64,000 nt of DNA, from assembly GCA_020248905.1 (NCBI GenBank), contig JADCGR010000003.1:1-64000 (forward strand). The letters are read 5' to 3'. This DNA is from Curvibacter sp. (lineage in GTDB: Bacteria; Pseudomonadota; Gammaproteobacteria; Burkholderiales; Burkholderiaceae_C). The position numbers and the translations under genes are program-made. Of this stretch, positions 17,555-25,529 are shown piece after piece; positions within the stretch are counted from its first letter, which is position 1; the number at the start of each line of letters is the position of its first letter. The notes below the pieces were generated by a model. That model searched no databases and had not been told where the DNA came from. It was given only the letters and a program-made list of their open reading frames with translations.

Positions 17555-17992
17555 ATGTACAAAACGCTTGCCTCCCTCCTGCTATCCGGGCTCGCCTTGC
17601 TCAACCTGTCGGGCTGCGCCTCGACGTCCGGGCCCAAGCAGACGCGGGCCGTGTACCACGTCAACACCGACGTGAACACGGTACCGGCCATCCTGAACAA
17701 CATCCGCAATCACTACAACGCGGCACCGCAGGACAAGATCGTCGTGGTCACCCATGGCCCGGGCATCAACTTTCTGCTGCAGGACGCCAAGGACAGCCAG
17801 GGGCGGGAGTTTTCGGGCACCGTCGGCGACCTGGCAAGCAAGGGCGTGGAGTTCCGGGTCTGCAATAACACGCTGGTGACGCGCAACATCAGCCCGGACC
17901 GCGTGGTGATGGAAGCCCGGATCGTGCCCTCGGGCGTGGCCGAGGTGGCCCGGCTGCAGGCCCAGGAAGGCTACGTCTACCTCAAACCCTGA
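17555..17992 (+). CDS. DsrE-family lipoprotein
   Basis: This 145-residue protein has a lipoprotein signal peptide with a lipobox LSGCAS (Cys at about 21), so it should be anchored in the membrane facing the periplasm. The rest matches the DsrE/F-like fold, with VVVTHGPGINFLL and a single conserved cysteine in GVEFRVCNNTL (about residue 107), the usual persulfide-carrying position in this superfamily. It lies downstream of fccB and ends at a strong terminator. A role as acceptor or carrier of sulfane sulfur made by FccAB is a reasonable inference; it has not been shown by anything in the sequence. Confidence 0.8.
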   Translation: MYKTLASLLLSGLALLNLSGCASTSGPKQTRAVYHVNTDVNTVPAILNNIRNHYNAAPQDKIVVVTHGPGINFLLQDAKDSQGREFSGTVGDLASKGVEFRVCNNTLVTRNISPDRVVMEARIVPSGVAEVARLQAQEGYVYLKP

Positions 17993-18015
17993 GCGACAGC
18001 CCATGAGAAGCAGGG

Positions 18016-18039
18016 CGGGGCCCCAAGGGCCCCGTTTTT
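18016..18039 (+). terminator. Rho-independent terminator of the fccAB-dsrE operon
   Basis: CGGGGCCC (18016-18023) pairs with GGGCCCCG (18027-18034) over a CAA loop and is followed by TTTTT. It lies 24 bases after the DsrE gene stop, between it and the convergent arsR-type gene. Confidence 0.9.
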
Positions 18040-18046
18040 CATCGCA

Positions 18047-18424
18047 TCAGCGATGCAAGGGTGCGACGATGGCCGATACAGGAGCAGGCTCGAAATGTGC
18101 GTCAGCGGCAATCTGCGTGCACACTGCGCGGCATAGGGCAGCCACACGCTCGTCAATGATGCGGTAATAAACCTGCACGCCCTCGCGACGCTTACCCAGC
18201 ACGCCAGCTTGGTAAAGCGTGGTGAGGTGTTGCGACATATTGGGCTGGGTGGTTTCGATCTTGCTCAGCAGATAGCTGACGTTGCGCTCACCATCGCAAA
18301 GATGGCTGATGATCTTGAGGCGCATGGGCGCCGACATGACGCGAAACACCTCTGCCGCCAGCTCAAACACCTGCTCCGACTCAATCACGACGGCTGCGTT
18401 CGCCGGGTTGGAGCGCTTGCTCAT
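18047..18424 (-). CDS. ArsR-family regulator, probable sulfide/persulfide sensor (SqrR/BigR-like)
   Basis: This 125-residue winged-helix protein has the ArsR core: MSAPMRLKIISHLCDGERNV, the recognition helix around TTQPNMSQHLTTLYQAGVL, and the wing KRREGVQVYYRI. Two features point to sulfur sensing. One cysteine lies in SHLCDGE on the second helix and a pair lies in ALCRAVC on the C-terminal helix, matching the two-cysteine tetrasulfide switch of SqrR and BigR. There is no metal box ELCVCDL as in ArsR or SmtB. The gene converges on the fccAB-dsrE operon, which it probably represses. Its own upstream region has an imperfect palindrome GAACGTGCGCATTC. Confidence 0.82.
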   Translation of the reverse strand: MSKRSNPANAAVVIESEQVFELAAEVFRVMSAPMRLKIISHLCDGERNVSYLLSKIETTQPNMSQHLTTLYQAGVLGKRREGVQVYYRIIDERVAALCRAVCTQIAADAHFEPAPVSAIVAPLHR

Positions 18425-18481
18425 CTGTGGACCATCTCAATATAGGAACGTGCGCATTCTACAGAGAGGCTGCTGATCTCA

Positions 18482-20101
18482 TCAGCCATTCTTATGACGC
18501 AAGGTGCGGCTGAGCAACAGCACCGGGATCAGGCCGACAAGCACCAGCGCCAGCGACGGCAGGGCCGCCTCGCCCAGCCGCTCGTCTCGCGCGAGCTGGT
18601 AGGCGACGACCGCAAGGGTGTCGCTGTTGAAGGGTCGCAGTACCAGGGTGGCGGGCAGCTCCTTCATCACGTCCACAAACACCAGCAGCAAGGCCGCCAT
18701 GGCCGAGCGACGCAGCAGCGGCCAATGCACGCGACTGAGAAGGCCCCAGGCACCGCTGCCCAGCATGCGCGCGCTGTCATCCAGGCTGGCCGGGATGCGC
18801 GAGTAGCCGCTTTGCACTGAATGCAGGGCCACGGCGACAAAGCGCACCAGATAGGCCCAGACCAGGCCCAGCGAGGTGGCAGTGATCCAGTACGCGGCAC
18901 CCGCCTGCGGCCAGGTGGCTTGAACCCAGCCCACAGGCAGCAACAGGCCCACGACGACGACCGCTCCCGGCACTGCGTAGCCGAGTCCGGCCAGCCAGAC
19001 CACGGCACGCGTGAGCAGGTCGGGCAGGCGGCGCAGGGCAAACGCCAGCAGCAGCGCCAGCCCCACGGCCAGTACGGCGGCCAGCAGACCCAGGCGCATA
19101 CTGTTACCAGCCCACGCCAGAAGGCGATCCCAGGGCAGCACGCTCCAGTCGGCCACCAGCGGCCGGAACATGAAGAGCACAGGTGCGACAAAGCCCATCA
19201 GCAGCGGCAGGGCACAGACCGCCCATGCGGCGAGCATGGCTTTGCCACGCAAGGGTAGCGGCCGCGCCTCAGCCCCGGACGGTAGTCCCAGGCGCGCGCT
19301 GACAAAGCGCAAGCGCCGGCGGGAGCGATGCTCCAACCAAAGCAGCAGGACGACAAGACCCAGAAGAAGTGTGGCCAGCTGGGCGGCCGCCACGCGGTTG
19401 TCCATGGCCAGCCAGGCTTTGTAGATGCCAGCGGTGAAGGTCTGAACGCCGAAGTAGCTCACCACCCCGAAATCGGCCAGGGTCTCCATCAGGGCCAGCG
19501 CCACGCCGGCGGCCACGGCCGGACGCGCCAGCGGGAGGGCCACCTCCAGGATGCGGCGTGACAGCGATGCGCCGAGGAGCCGGGCGGCCTCCATCAGGTG
19601 GCTGGCGCGCTCGGCCAGGGCGGTGCGCGCCAGCAGATAGACATAGGGGTAGAGCGCGAACGTCAGCACCCAGGCCGCGCCGGCCGGGTTACGGATCTCT
19701 GGAAAGACCCGCCCCTGCAGGCCCGTGGCCTCACGCAGCCAGGTCTGCAAGGGGCCGCTGTACTGCAGGAAATCGGTGTAGGCGTAAGCGACCACATACG
19801 CCGGCATGGCCAGCGGCAGAAGGAGCGCCCACTCGAAGAAGCGACGGCCGGGAAAGTCGAACAGAGTCACGGCTGCTGCCGTGGACAGGCCCACGATGAT
19901 CACGCCCAGGGTCACCAGCACACACAGCCACAGCGTGGTCACGATGTAGTCCGGCAAGACGGTGGCGGCCATCTGGCGCAGGATGGCGCCCGCCTGCGCG
20001 CCCGTCCCATCCCCTGGCAGCCAAGCGCCCAGCAGGGACAGCACGGGCAGCATGAGCAGCGCGGTGAACAGGAGCAGGAAAAAGTGACGCAAGCGTGGCA
20101 T
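18482..20101 (-). CDS. Iron(III)-type ABC transporter permease, duplicated
   Basis: This 539-residue protein contains two tandem binding-protein-dependent permease domains with about twelve membrane segments, as in FbpB/SfuB. EAA-type loops that contact the ATPase are visible in each half: MEAARLLGASLSRRILEVAL and SARMLGSGAWGLLSRVHWPL, the second followed by MKELPATLVLRPF, a landmark of ferric-iron permeases. It is divergent from the ATPase gene with 67 bases between, sharing a promoter region. No periplasmic binding protein gene is nearby. Iron(III) is the best guess; the related thiamine permease branch is less likely. Confidence 0.9.
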   Translation of the reverse strand: MPRLRHFFLLLFTALLMLPVLSLLGAWLPGDGTGAQAGAILRQMAATVLPDYIVTTLWLCVLVTLGVIIVGLSTAAAVTLFDFPGRRFFEWALLLPLAMPAYVVAYAYTDFLQYSGPLQTWLREATGLQGRVFPEIRNPAGAAWVLTFALYPYVYLLARTALAERASHLMEAARLLGASLSRRILEVALPLARPAVAAGVALALMETLADFGVVSYFGVQTFTAGIYKAWLAMDNRVAAAQLATLLLGLVVLLLWLEHRSRRRLRFVSARLGLPSGAEARPLPLRGKAMLAAWAVCALPLLMGFVAPVLFMFRPLVADWSVLPWDRLLAWAGNSMRLGLLAAVLAVGLALLLAFALRRLPDLLTRAVVWLAGLGYAVPGAVVVVGLLLPVGWVQATWPQAGAAYWITATSLGLVWAYLVRFVAVALHSVQSGYSRIPASLDDSARMLGSGAWGLLSRVHWPLLRRSAMAALLLVFVDVMKELPATLVLRPFNSDTLAVVAYQLARDERLGEAALPSLALVLVGLIPVLLLSRTLRHKNG

Positions 20102-20144
20102 GGGCTGTCCCGCTATTGCAGCAGGCCAGAGAAACTTCTTGAGA

Positions 20145-20162
20145 ATTGTATGTATTTACAAT
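20145..20162. promoter_or_regulatory. Palindrome and putative -10 box of the iron transporter genes
   Basis: ATTGTA-TGTATT-TACAAT is a perfect 6-6-6 inverted repeat in the divergent promoter region. The TACAAT half (20157-20162) is a good -10 hexamer placed six bases before the ATPase ATG. The wider AT-rich stretch resembles a weak Fur box. Both readings are tentative. Confidence 0.4.
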
Positions 20163-20168
20163 CCCGCT

Positions 20169-21326
20169 ATGTTTGTCGATCTGCGCCAGCTTGAAGTCCG
20201 TTACCCCGGGGCCGCCCAGGCCGCCGTCCGGGATGTGTCCCTGGGCCTGCGGGCCGGCGATATCGGCGTGCTGATCGGGCCGTCGGGCTGCGGCAAGACC
20301 ACGCTGCTGCGCGCGATTGCCGGGCTGGAGCCCGTGAGCGGCGGTGAAATCCGCCTTTCAGGGCGGGTGGTGAGCAGCAGCCACACGAGGCTCGCGCCTG
20401 AGGCGCGACGCATCGGCATGGTGTTCCAGGATTACGCGCTGTTCCCGCATCTGGACGTGAGCCGAAACGTGGCCTTCGGCATTGCCGACCTGCCGGCGAC
20501 GGAGCGCTCGCGCCGTGTGCGCGAAGTCTTGGAATTGGTGGGCCTGGCTGGCAGTGAGCCGCGCTACCCGCACGAGCTCTCAGGCGGCCAGCAGCAGCGT
20601 GTGGCACTGGCGCGCGCGCTGGCGCCGCGTCCGCAGTTGCTGCTGCTGGACGAGCCCTTCTCGAACCTAGATGTGGAGCTTCGTGAGAGGCTGGCCCACG
20701 AGGTGCGCAACATCCTCAAGGCGGCGCAGGCCACCGCCCTGCTCGTCACACACGACCAGCTTGAGGCTTTTGCAATAGGCGACACCATCGGTGTCATGCA
20801 CGAGGGGCGCCTGCACCAGTGGGATGACGCCTACACCCTGTACCACCGGCCCACCACCCGCTTTGTGGCCGACTTCATCGGTCACGGGGTATTCGCGCCA
20901 GCCACGATCCGCGAAGTCGACCGGCACATCGTGGTGCAGACCCCGCTGGGGGAACTGACGGACGTGGCCGAATGCCCCCTGCCCTGCGCTTTCTCCGGCG
21001 GGGAATGCGATGTGCTGCTGCGCGCCGACGACATCGTCCACGACGACGACGCACCGGTGAAAGCCGAGATCATCCGCAAGGCTTTCCGGGGCTCGGAGTT
21101 CCTCTACACCCTGCGCCTCGAAGGCGGTCTGACCGTGATGGCCCATGTGCCGAGCCACCACGACCACAAGCTCGGTGAGTGGATCGGCATACGCCCCGAG
21201 GTGGACCACGTTGTGACCTTCAACCGCGCCTGCGAACTGCACGGCAGCGAGCTGTGCCAGATGCCCTGTGTCCGGCAGAGCGGTGCAGAACTGCCTGCGA
21301 AGGTCAAGGTTCGCGCAGACGAATGA
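20169..21326 (+). CDS. Iron(III)-type ABC transporter ATP-binding protein
   Basis: This 385-residue ATPase has Walker A GPSGCGKTTLLRAIAG (about residue 38), Q-loop VFQDYALFPHL, signature LSGGQQQRVALARAL, Walker B LLLLDEPFSNLD and the switch histidine in LLVTHDQ. A C-terminal regulatory domain of the FbpC type follows (from about residue 240), ending in an unusual cysteine-bearing tail CELHGSELCQMPC. It should power the permease encoded divergently. The ATG at 20169 is fixed by the family N-terminus, yet no ribosome-binding site precedes it, and a -10-like TACAAT ends six bases upstream. The gene overlaps the convergent plsC-like gene by 23 bases. Confidence 0.93.
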   Translation: MFVDLRQLEVRYPGAAQAAVRDVSLGLRAGDIGVLIGPSGCGKTTLLRAIAGLEPVSGGEIRLSGRVVSSSHTRLAPEARRIGMVFQDYALFPHLDVSRNVAFGIADLPATERSRRVREVLELVGLAGSEPRYPHELSGGQQQRVALARALAPRPQLLLLDEPFSNLDVELRERLAHEVRNILKAAQATALLVTHDQLEAFAIGDTIGVMHEGRLHQWDDAYTLYHRPTTRFVADFIGHGVFAPATIREVDRHIVVQTPLGELTDVAECPLPCAFSGGECDVLLRADDIVHDDDAPVKAEIIRKAFRGSEFLYTLRLEGGLTVMAHVPSHHDHKLGEWIGIRPEVDHVVTFNRACELHGSELCQMPCVRQSGAELPAKVKVRADE

Positions 21327-22080
21327 CCTCTTCGCGCAGGGTCTGGGCCCAGGCGCGGCGTTCCCGGCCTTCGGCCGCTTGCGGCTCGCCAAAAACGATG
21401 CGCACCGTGAGGCCCCGCGCACACGCCGTGCGCCACACCGATCCCAGCAGGGTGTCATCGCCCACGTAGCAAGGCGCCAGGCTGCGCTGCCCATCGGCGT
21501 CGAGGAACTGGACGGCCACAGGCTGCACGGTCGCGCCCGCCGAGATGGCGGCCTGCAGCAAGTTGGCATGGAAGGGCAGCAGGTCGATGCCGTCGCTGGT
21601 GGTGCCTTCGGGAAACACCGCCAGGACATCACCGGCGAGCAGGCTTTTGGCCATGTGGTGCACCACGCGCATGGCGTCGCGCCGCGACTCGCGCTGGATG
21701 AAGAGCGTGCCCACTCCGCTGGCCAGTGCGCCGATCAGGGGCCACGCCTGGACATCGGCCTTGGACACAAAACGGCAGAAACGGGCCGCGTGCAGCGAGG
21801 TGATGTCCAGCCAGGAGATGTGGTTGGCCACCAGGAGCAGCGGGCCTGGCAGGTTGGCTGCGCCGCGCACGTCCAGCCGGATACCCAGATGGATCAGCAT
21901 CGCGCGCGACCAGACCTGCACGCGCATCTCGCGCTGCGGCTCGCTCAGGCGCGGAAAACGCAGCAGGATGGTCAGCAACCCGGCGACGATGTGCAGCAGG
22001 GCACGCGCCAGCCGCCAGGCCGCGCGCAGGCGGGAGACTTTATCTCCCCCCACGCTCACGCACCCCGCGTCGTTCGCCAC
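21304..22080 (-). CDS. plsC: 1-acyl-sn-glycerol-3-phosphate acyltransferase (PlsC family)
   Basis: This 258-residue membrane-associated protein has a hydrophobic N-terminal helix (LLHIVAGLLTILL) and the acyltransferase motifs NHISWLD (H-x4-D catalytic pair), then IQRESRRDAMR, and FPEGTTSDG. PlsC-type enzymes make phosphatidic acid from lysophosphatidic acid. The GTG at 22080 is only one of several possible starts (further GTGs at about 22059-22053), so the first 10 residues are uncertain. It is the last gene of the yqgE-ruvX-pyrR-pyrB-pyrC' run. Confidence 0.88.
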   Translation of the reverse strand: MANDAGCVSVGGDKVSRLRAAWRLARALLHIVAGLLTILLRFPRLSEPQREMRVQVWSRAMLIHLGIRLDVRGAANLPGPLLLVANHISWLDITSLHAARFCRFVSKADVQAWPLIGALASGVGTLFIQRESRRDAMRVVHHMAKSLLAGDVLAVFPEGTTSDGIDLLPFHANLLQAAISAGATVQPVAVQFLDADGQRSLAPCYVGDDTLLGSVWRTACARGLTVRIVFGEPQAAEGRERRAWAQTLREEVIRLREP

Positions 22081-22124
22081 ACTCGAGGAGGGCGCGAGTC
22101 ACCTTGGGGCGGCCCGACGGCGCC

Positions 22125-23420
22125 TCAAACGGCCTGGTAGGCAATCTGCCCCCCGACGAGGGTCCAGCGCACGCGCGCAGGCAGCGCGTAGCCCGCAAAC
22201 GGCGTGTGCTTGCCCTGGCTGCGCAACGCCTCGGGCAACACCGTCCACTCGGCCTGCGGGTCGAAGATGCAGACATCGGCCACGCCGCCCACGACAAGCT
22301 GGCCAGCGCTGGCCTGCAGCGTACCCAGCGCCGTGCCCAATACGCGTGCGGGCTCACTGCTGAGCACGGCCAGCGCACGCGTGAGACCCACGCCGCTTTC
22401 CTGGCCCCACTTCAAGGCCAGGCTGAGCAGAAGCTCCAGCCCGGTGGCACCCGGCTCGGCCTCGGCAAAGGGCAACATCTTGGCGTCTTCGTCCACAGGG
22501 GTGTGATCAGACACCAGCGCGTCAATGGTGCCGTCGGCCAGAGCCTCGCGCAGCGCGTCGCGGTCGGCCTGCTGACGCAGTGGGGGATTGAGACGCATGC
22601 GGCTGTCGAAGTAGCCGATGTCTTGATCGGTCAGATGCAGGGAGTTGATGCTGACGTCGCAGGTCAGGGGCAAGCCTTCGTCTTTGGCGTGGCGCACGAG
22701 CGCGACCCCCGCAGCACTGCTGAGCCGGCTCAGGTGCACGCGCGCACCTGTGGCGCGCATCAGTTCGAAGACGGTGTGCAAGGCCACGGTCTCGGCTGCG
22801 ACCGGCACGCCGGACAGGCCCAGACGCGTAGCCAGCGCCCCGCTGGCGGCCACACCCTGGCCGAGGTAGTGGTCATTGGGGCGCAGCCACACCGCGTAGC
22901 CAAAGGTGCTGGCGTACTGCAGGGCGCGCTGCAGCACCTGGGTATTGACCAGCGCGGTGTCCGCCTGCCCGAAAGCCACGCAGCCGGCCTCACTGAGCTC
23001 TGCCATCTCGGTGAGGATCTCGCCCTGCAACCCCCGCGTGAGCGCACCGACCGGAAAGACGCGCGCCTGGTGCAGCTTTTCCGCGCGGAACTTGAGCATC
23101 TCTACCAGACCTGGCTCGTCGAGCACGGGATCGGTGTCGGGAGGGCACGCAAGGGCGGTCACACCGCCGGCCACGGCTGCGGCCATTTCGGATTCGAGCA
23201 TGCCCTCGTGCTCATGACCCGGCTCGCGCAGCCGTACGGCCAGGTCGATCAGGCCCGGAGCGACCACACAACCGGAGGCTTCGACGACGCGATTGGGGGC
23301 GAAATCGGCCGACGCGTGACCGATGGCGACGATACGCCCGGCTGCAATGGCCACGTTGGCAATCTCGTCACGGTTGCTGGCGGGATCGATGACGCGGCCA
23401 CCCTTGATCAACAGTTTCAT
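22125..23420 (-). CDS. pyrC': Inactive dihydroorotase homologue (PyrC', partner of PyrB)
   Basis: This 431-residue protein is clearly dihydroorotase-like (LLIKGGRVIDPASN, VVAPGLIDLAVRLREPG, INSLHLTDQDIGYFDSRMRLNPPLR). The metal-binding H-x-H of active enzymes (D-x-H-x-H-LREPG) is replaced by D-L-A-V-R-LREPG, and the later histidine and lysine ligands are not conserved. That is the known signature of PyrC', a catalytically dead subunit that assembles with aspartate carbamoyltransferase in Pseudomonas and many betaproteobacteria. It starts one base after the pyrB stop, matching this structural role. A separate active pyrC should exist elsewhere in the genome. Confidence 0.92.
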   Translation of the reverse strand: MKLLIKGGRVIDPASNRDEIANVAIAAGRIVAIGHASADFAPNRVVEASGCVVAPGLIDLAVRLREPGHEHEGMLESEMAAAVAGGVTALACPPDTDPVLDEPGLVEMLKFRAEKLHQARVFPVGALTRGLQGEILTEMAELSEAGCVAFGQADTALVNTQVLQRALQYASTFGYAVWLRPNDHYLGQGVAASGALATRLGLSGVPVAAETVALHTVFELMRATGARVHLSRLSSAAGVALVRHAKDEGLPLTCDVSINSLHLTDQDIGYFDSRMRLNPPLRQQADRDALREALADGTIDALVSDHTPVDEDAKMLPFAEAEPGATGLELLLSLALKWGQESGVGLTRALAVLSSEPARVLGTALGTLQASAGQLVVGGVADVCIFDPQAEWTVLPEALRSQGKHTPFAGYALPARVRWTLVGGQIAYQAV

Positions 23421-23421
23421 C

Positions 23422-24384
23422 TTATGCCTCATTCCCCGCAACGATGCTCATGACCGCCATGCGTACGGCGATGCCGAAGGTGACCTGCGGCAGGATCACG
23501 CTCTGCTTGCCATCGACCACGGCCGAGTCGATCTCGACACCGCGGTTGATCGGCCCCGGGTGCATGACGATGGCGTCGGGCCTGGCCAGCAGCAGCTTCT
23601 CGGGTGTGAGGCCGTAGCTCTTGAAGAACTCCTGGCTCGAAGGCAGCAGCGCGCCGCTCATGCGCTCGTTCTGCAGGCGCAGCATGATGATGACGTCTGC
23701 GCTGCGGATGCCCTCCTCCAGGGTGTGGCACACGCGCACGCCCATGGGCGCCATCGCGGCGGGCACCAGCGTCTTGGGGCCGACGACCCGGACCTCGGCG
23801 CACCCGAGGGTGGTCAGTGCGTGGATGTCGGAGCGCGCCACGCGCGAGTGCAGCACGTCACCGACGATGGCTACTGTGAGATTGGAAAAATCCTTCTTGT
23901 AGTGCCGTATGGTGTACATGTCCAGCAGGCCCTGCGTCGGATGGGCGTGCCGCCCGTCACCCGCGTTAATCACATGAACATGAGGCGCAACATGCTGCGC
24001 GATGAGATATGGTGCACCCGACTCGCTGTGGCGAACCACGAAGAGATCGGCGGCCATCGCGCTGAGGTTGGCGATGGTATCGAGCAGGCTCTCGCCCTTA
24101 GAGGCCGAGGAGCGCGCGATGTCGAGGTTGATGACGTCGGCGCTCAGGCGTGTGGCCGCGATCTCGAAGGTGGTGCGGGTGCGCGTGGAGTTCTCAAAGA
24201 ACAGGTTGAACACACTCTTGCCGCGCAGCAGCGGAACTTTCTTGACTTCGCGGTCGCTGACGCTCACGAAGCTGGCTGCGGTGTCCAGAACGTGTGTGAA
24301 GATTTCGCGCGGCAGCCCTTCGGTGGAGAGCAGGTGGATCAGCTCGCCGTTCTTGTTGAGTTGGGGGTTGCGTTTGTAGAGCAT
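23422..24384 (-). CDS. pyrB: Aspartate carbamoyltransferase catalytic subunit
   Basis: This 320-residue enzyme catalyses the second step of pyrimidine synthesis, carbamoyl phosphate plus aspartate to carbamoyl-aspartate. Signatures are [20 protein letters not shown] (carbamoyl-phosphate site), the HPTQGLLD motif after NAGDGRHA, and the aspartate-binding LRLQNERM region. The adjacent dead dihydroorotase, with no pyrI nearby, indicates a class A-type ATCase complex with PyrC'. It lies 29 bases downstream of pyrR. Confidence 0.97.
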   Translation of the reverse strand: MLYKRNPQLNKNGELIHLLSTEGLPREIFTHVLDTAASFVSVSDREVKKVPLLRGKSVFNLFFENSTRTRTTFEIAATRLSADVINLDIARSSASKGESLLDTIANLSAMAADLFVVRHSESGAPYLIAQHVAPHVHVINAGDGRHAHPTQGLLDMYTIRHYKKDFSNLTVAIVGDVLHSRVARSDIHALTTLGCAEVRVVGPKTLVPAAMAPMGVRVCHTLEEGIRSADVIIMLRLQNERMSGALLPSSQEFFKSYGLTPEKLLLARPDAIVMHPGPINRGVEIDSAVVDGKQSVILPQVTFGIAVRMAVMSIVAGNEA

Positions 24385-24413
24385 GGTGATGCCTTGTGTT
24401 CTGTCGCGCCTGC

Positions 24414-24911
24414 TCAGGTGGCCTCCACCCGGAAGTGGAAGCGGTCATCCGCATCACGGGCCAGCGCCAGCACCCGGCCGGGCGGCAGGGCCACGCGGGC
24501 GGCAGCATAGTCGGCCTGGATGGGCAGCTCGCGCCCGCTGCGGTCCACCAGCACGGCTAGCCGGATGGCCGCCGGGCGACCGTAGTCGAAAAGCTCGTTG
24601 ATCACCGCGCGGATGGTGCGTCCGGTGTAGAGCACGTCGTCGAGGACCAAGATCTGTGCGCCATTCACATCGAAGGGCAGCACGGTCTGGCCGCTGCTGG
24701 CCAGGCCGCGCTGCGCGAAGTCATCACGGTGCAGGGCGGAAGAGATCACGCCATGTTCGCCGTCCAGTCCGATTTCGCGCTGCAGGCGCTCGGCCAGCCA
24801 GGCACCGCCGGAGGTCACGCCGACCAGGCGGGTTTCAGGCTTGCACAGGCCACGCACACCACGCTGCAGCTCTGCATAGAGCGCTTCCGCATCCAGTGCC
24901 AGGGTACTCAT
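24414..24911 (-). CDS. pyrR: PyrR bifunctional regulator/uracil phosphoribosyltransferase
   Basis: This 165-residue protein carries the PRPP-binding motif [17 protein letters not shown] near residue 85 and the LHRDDF region typical of PyrR. In Gram-positive bacteria PyrR attenuates pyr mRNA; in Proteobacteria with this gene order it may act only as a weak uracil phosphoribosyltransferase or regulate by another route. No attenuator-like terminator/antiterminator pair is evident in the 29 bases before pyrB. Its ATG overlaps the ruvX stop by four bases. Confidence 0.93.
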   Translation of the reverse strand: MSTLALDAEALYAELQRGVRGLCKPETRLVGVTSGGAWLAERLQREIGLDGEHGVISSALHRDDFAQRGLASSGQTVLPFDVNGAQILVLDDVLYTGRTIRAVINELFDYGRPAAIRLAVLVDRSGRELPIQADYAAARVALPPGRVLALARDADDRFHFRVEAT

Positions 24912-25309
24912 TCAAGACTCCTCAGGAACTGTTCCAGGATGATGCAGGCGGCGCCTGCGTCCGTATCCGCTTCGCCTCGCGCCAGGGCTTCGGTGGTGCT
25001 GTAGCGCTCGTCCACCTCGTACACCGGCCGGCCGAAGCGGCCACGTAGCTGCCGCGCGAACTTCTGCGCCCGGGCCGTATTCTCGTGTGGCGCGCCGTCT
25101 GGGTGCAGGGGCACGCCGACAACGATGGCGTCGGGTTGCCATTCCTTGAGCAGGGCCGCGACTTGCTCGAAACGTGCATCACCCTCGGCGCGTATCGTGG
25201 GTCGTGGCTCAGCGCGCCGCAACAGTCGGTTACCCACGGCGACCCCCGTGCGCTTGAGGCCAAAGTCCAGAGCGAGAAAGGTTTGCTGAGTGAAAGGGAC
25301 GGCAGTCAT
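24908..25309 (-). CDS. ruvX: Putative pre-16S rRNA nuclease RuvX/YqgF
   Basis: This 133-residue RNase H-fold protein starts with FLALDFGLKRTGVAVG, containing the first catalytic aspartate, and includes VVGVPLHPDG, VYEVDERYSTTEA and the terminal DAGAACIILEQFL with the last acidic residue. YqgF processes the 5' end of 16S rRNA. The start at 25309 (MTAVPFTQQ) was chosen over the much longer frame, whose upstream part lies in the structured intergenic stretch and lacks similarity. The gene overlaps pyrR and belongs to the yqgE-ruvX-pyrR unit. Confidence 0.92.
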   Translation of the reverse strand: MTAVPFTQQTFLALDFGLKRTGVAVGNRLLRRAEPRPTIRAEGDARFEQVAALLKEWQPDAIVVGVPLHPDGAPHENTARAQKFARQLRGRFGRPVYEVDERYSTTEALARGEADTDAGAACIILEQFLRSLE

Positions 25310-25403
25310 GCTTGCTGCCGTGTTCATGCCAGACCAGCCCCCGAAACAACCTGCCCACACGCGTAACGCCGTGGTACCGACTTTGCCGGGCCACTGGCGC
25401 TGT

Positions 25404-25488
25404 CCCCTGCAAGGGGCTGAGGCCTGCGGCTCCAAGCCTGCCTGCGCAGGCTTGGACAGGCCCAAGAGCTTGCGCCTCTGGCGCAAGC
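25404..25488. repeat. Cluster of hairpins between yqgE and ruvX
   Basis: Within the 220-base gap 25310-25529 lie two strong stem-loops and a weaker one. TCCAAGCCTG (25431-25440) pairs with CAGGCTTGGA (25447-25456), and GCTTGCGCC (25468-25476) pairs with GGCGCAAGC (25480-25488). A small CCCCT/AGGGG stem lies near 25404. None has a T-run, so they are not ordinary terminators. The remaining gap shows no gene. Confidence 0.6.
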
Positions 25489-25529
25489 ACCAGGCATGAA
25501 GCGCAGCGCAGTCTGGGGGTGTTCCATAT

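Noticed and set aside
24385-24413. PyrR-dependent attenuator before pyrB
   Set aside because: The gap is only 29 bases and has no hairpin with a T-run.
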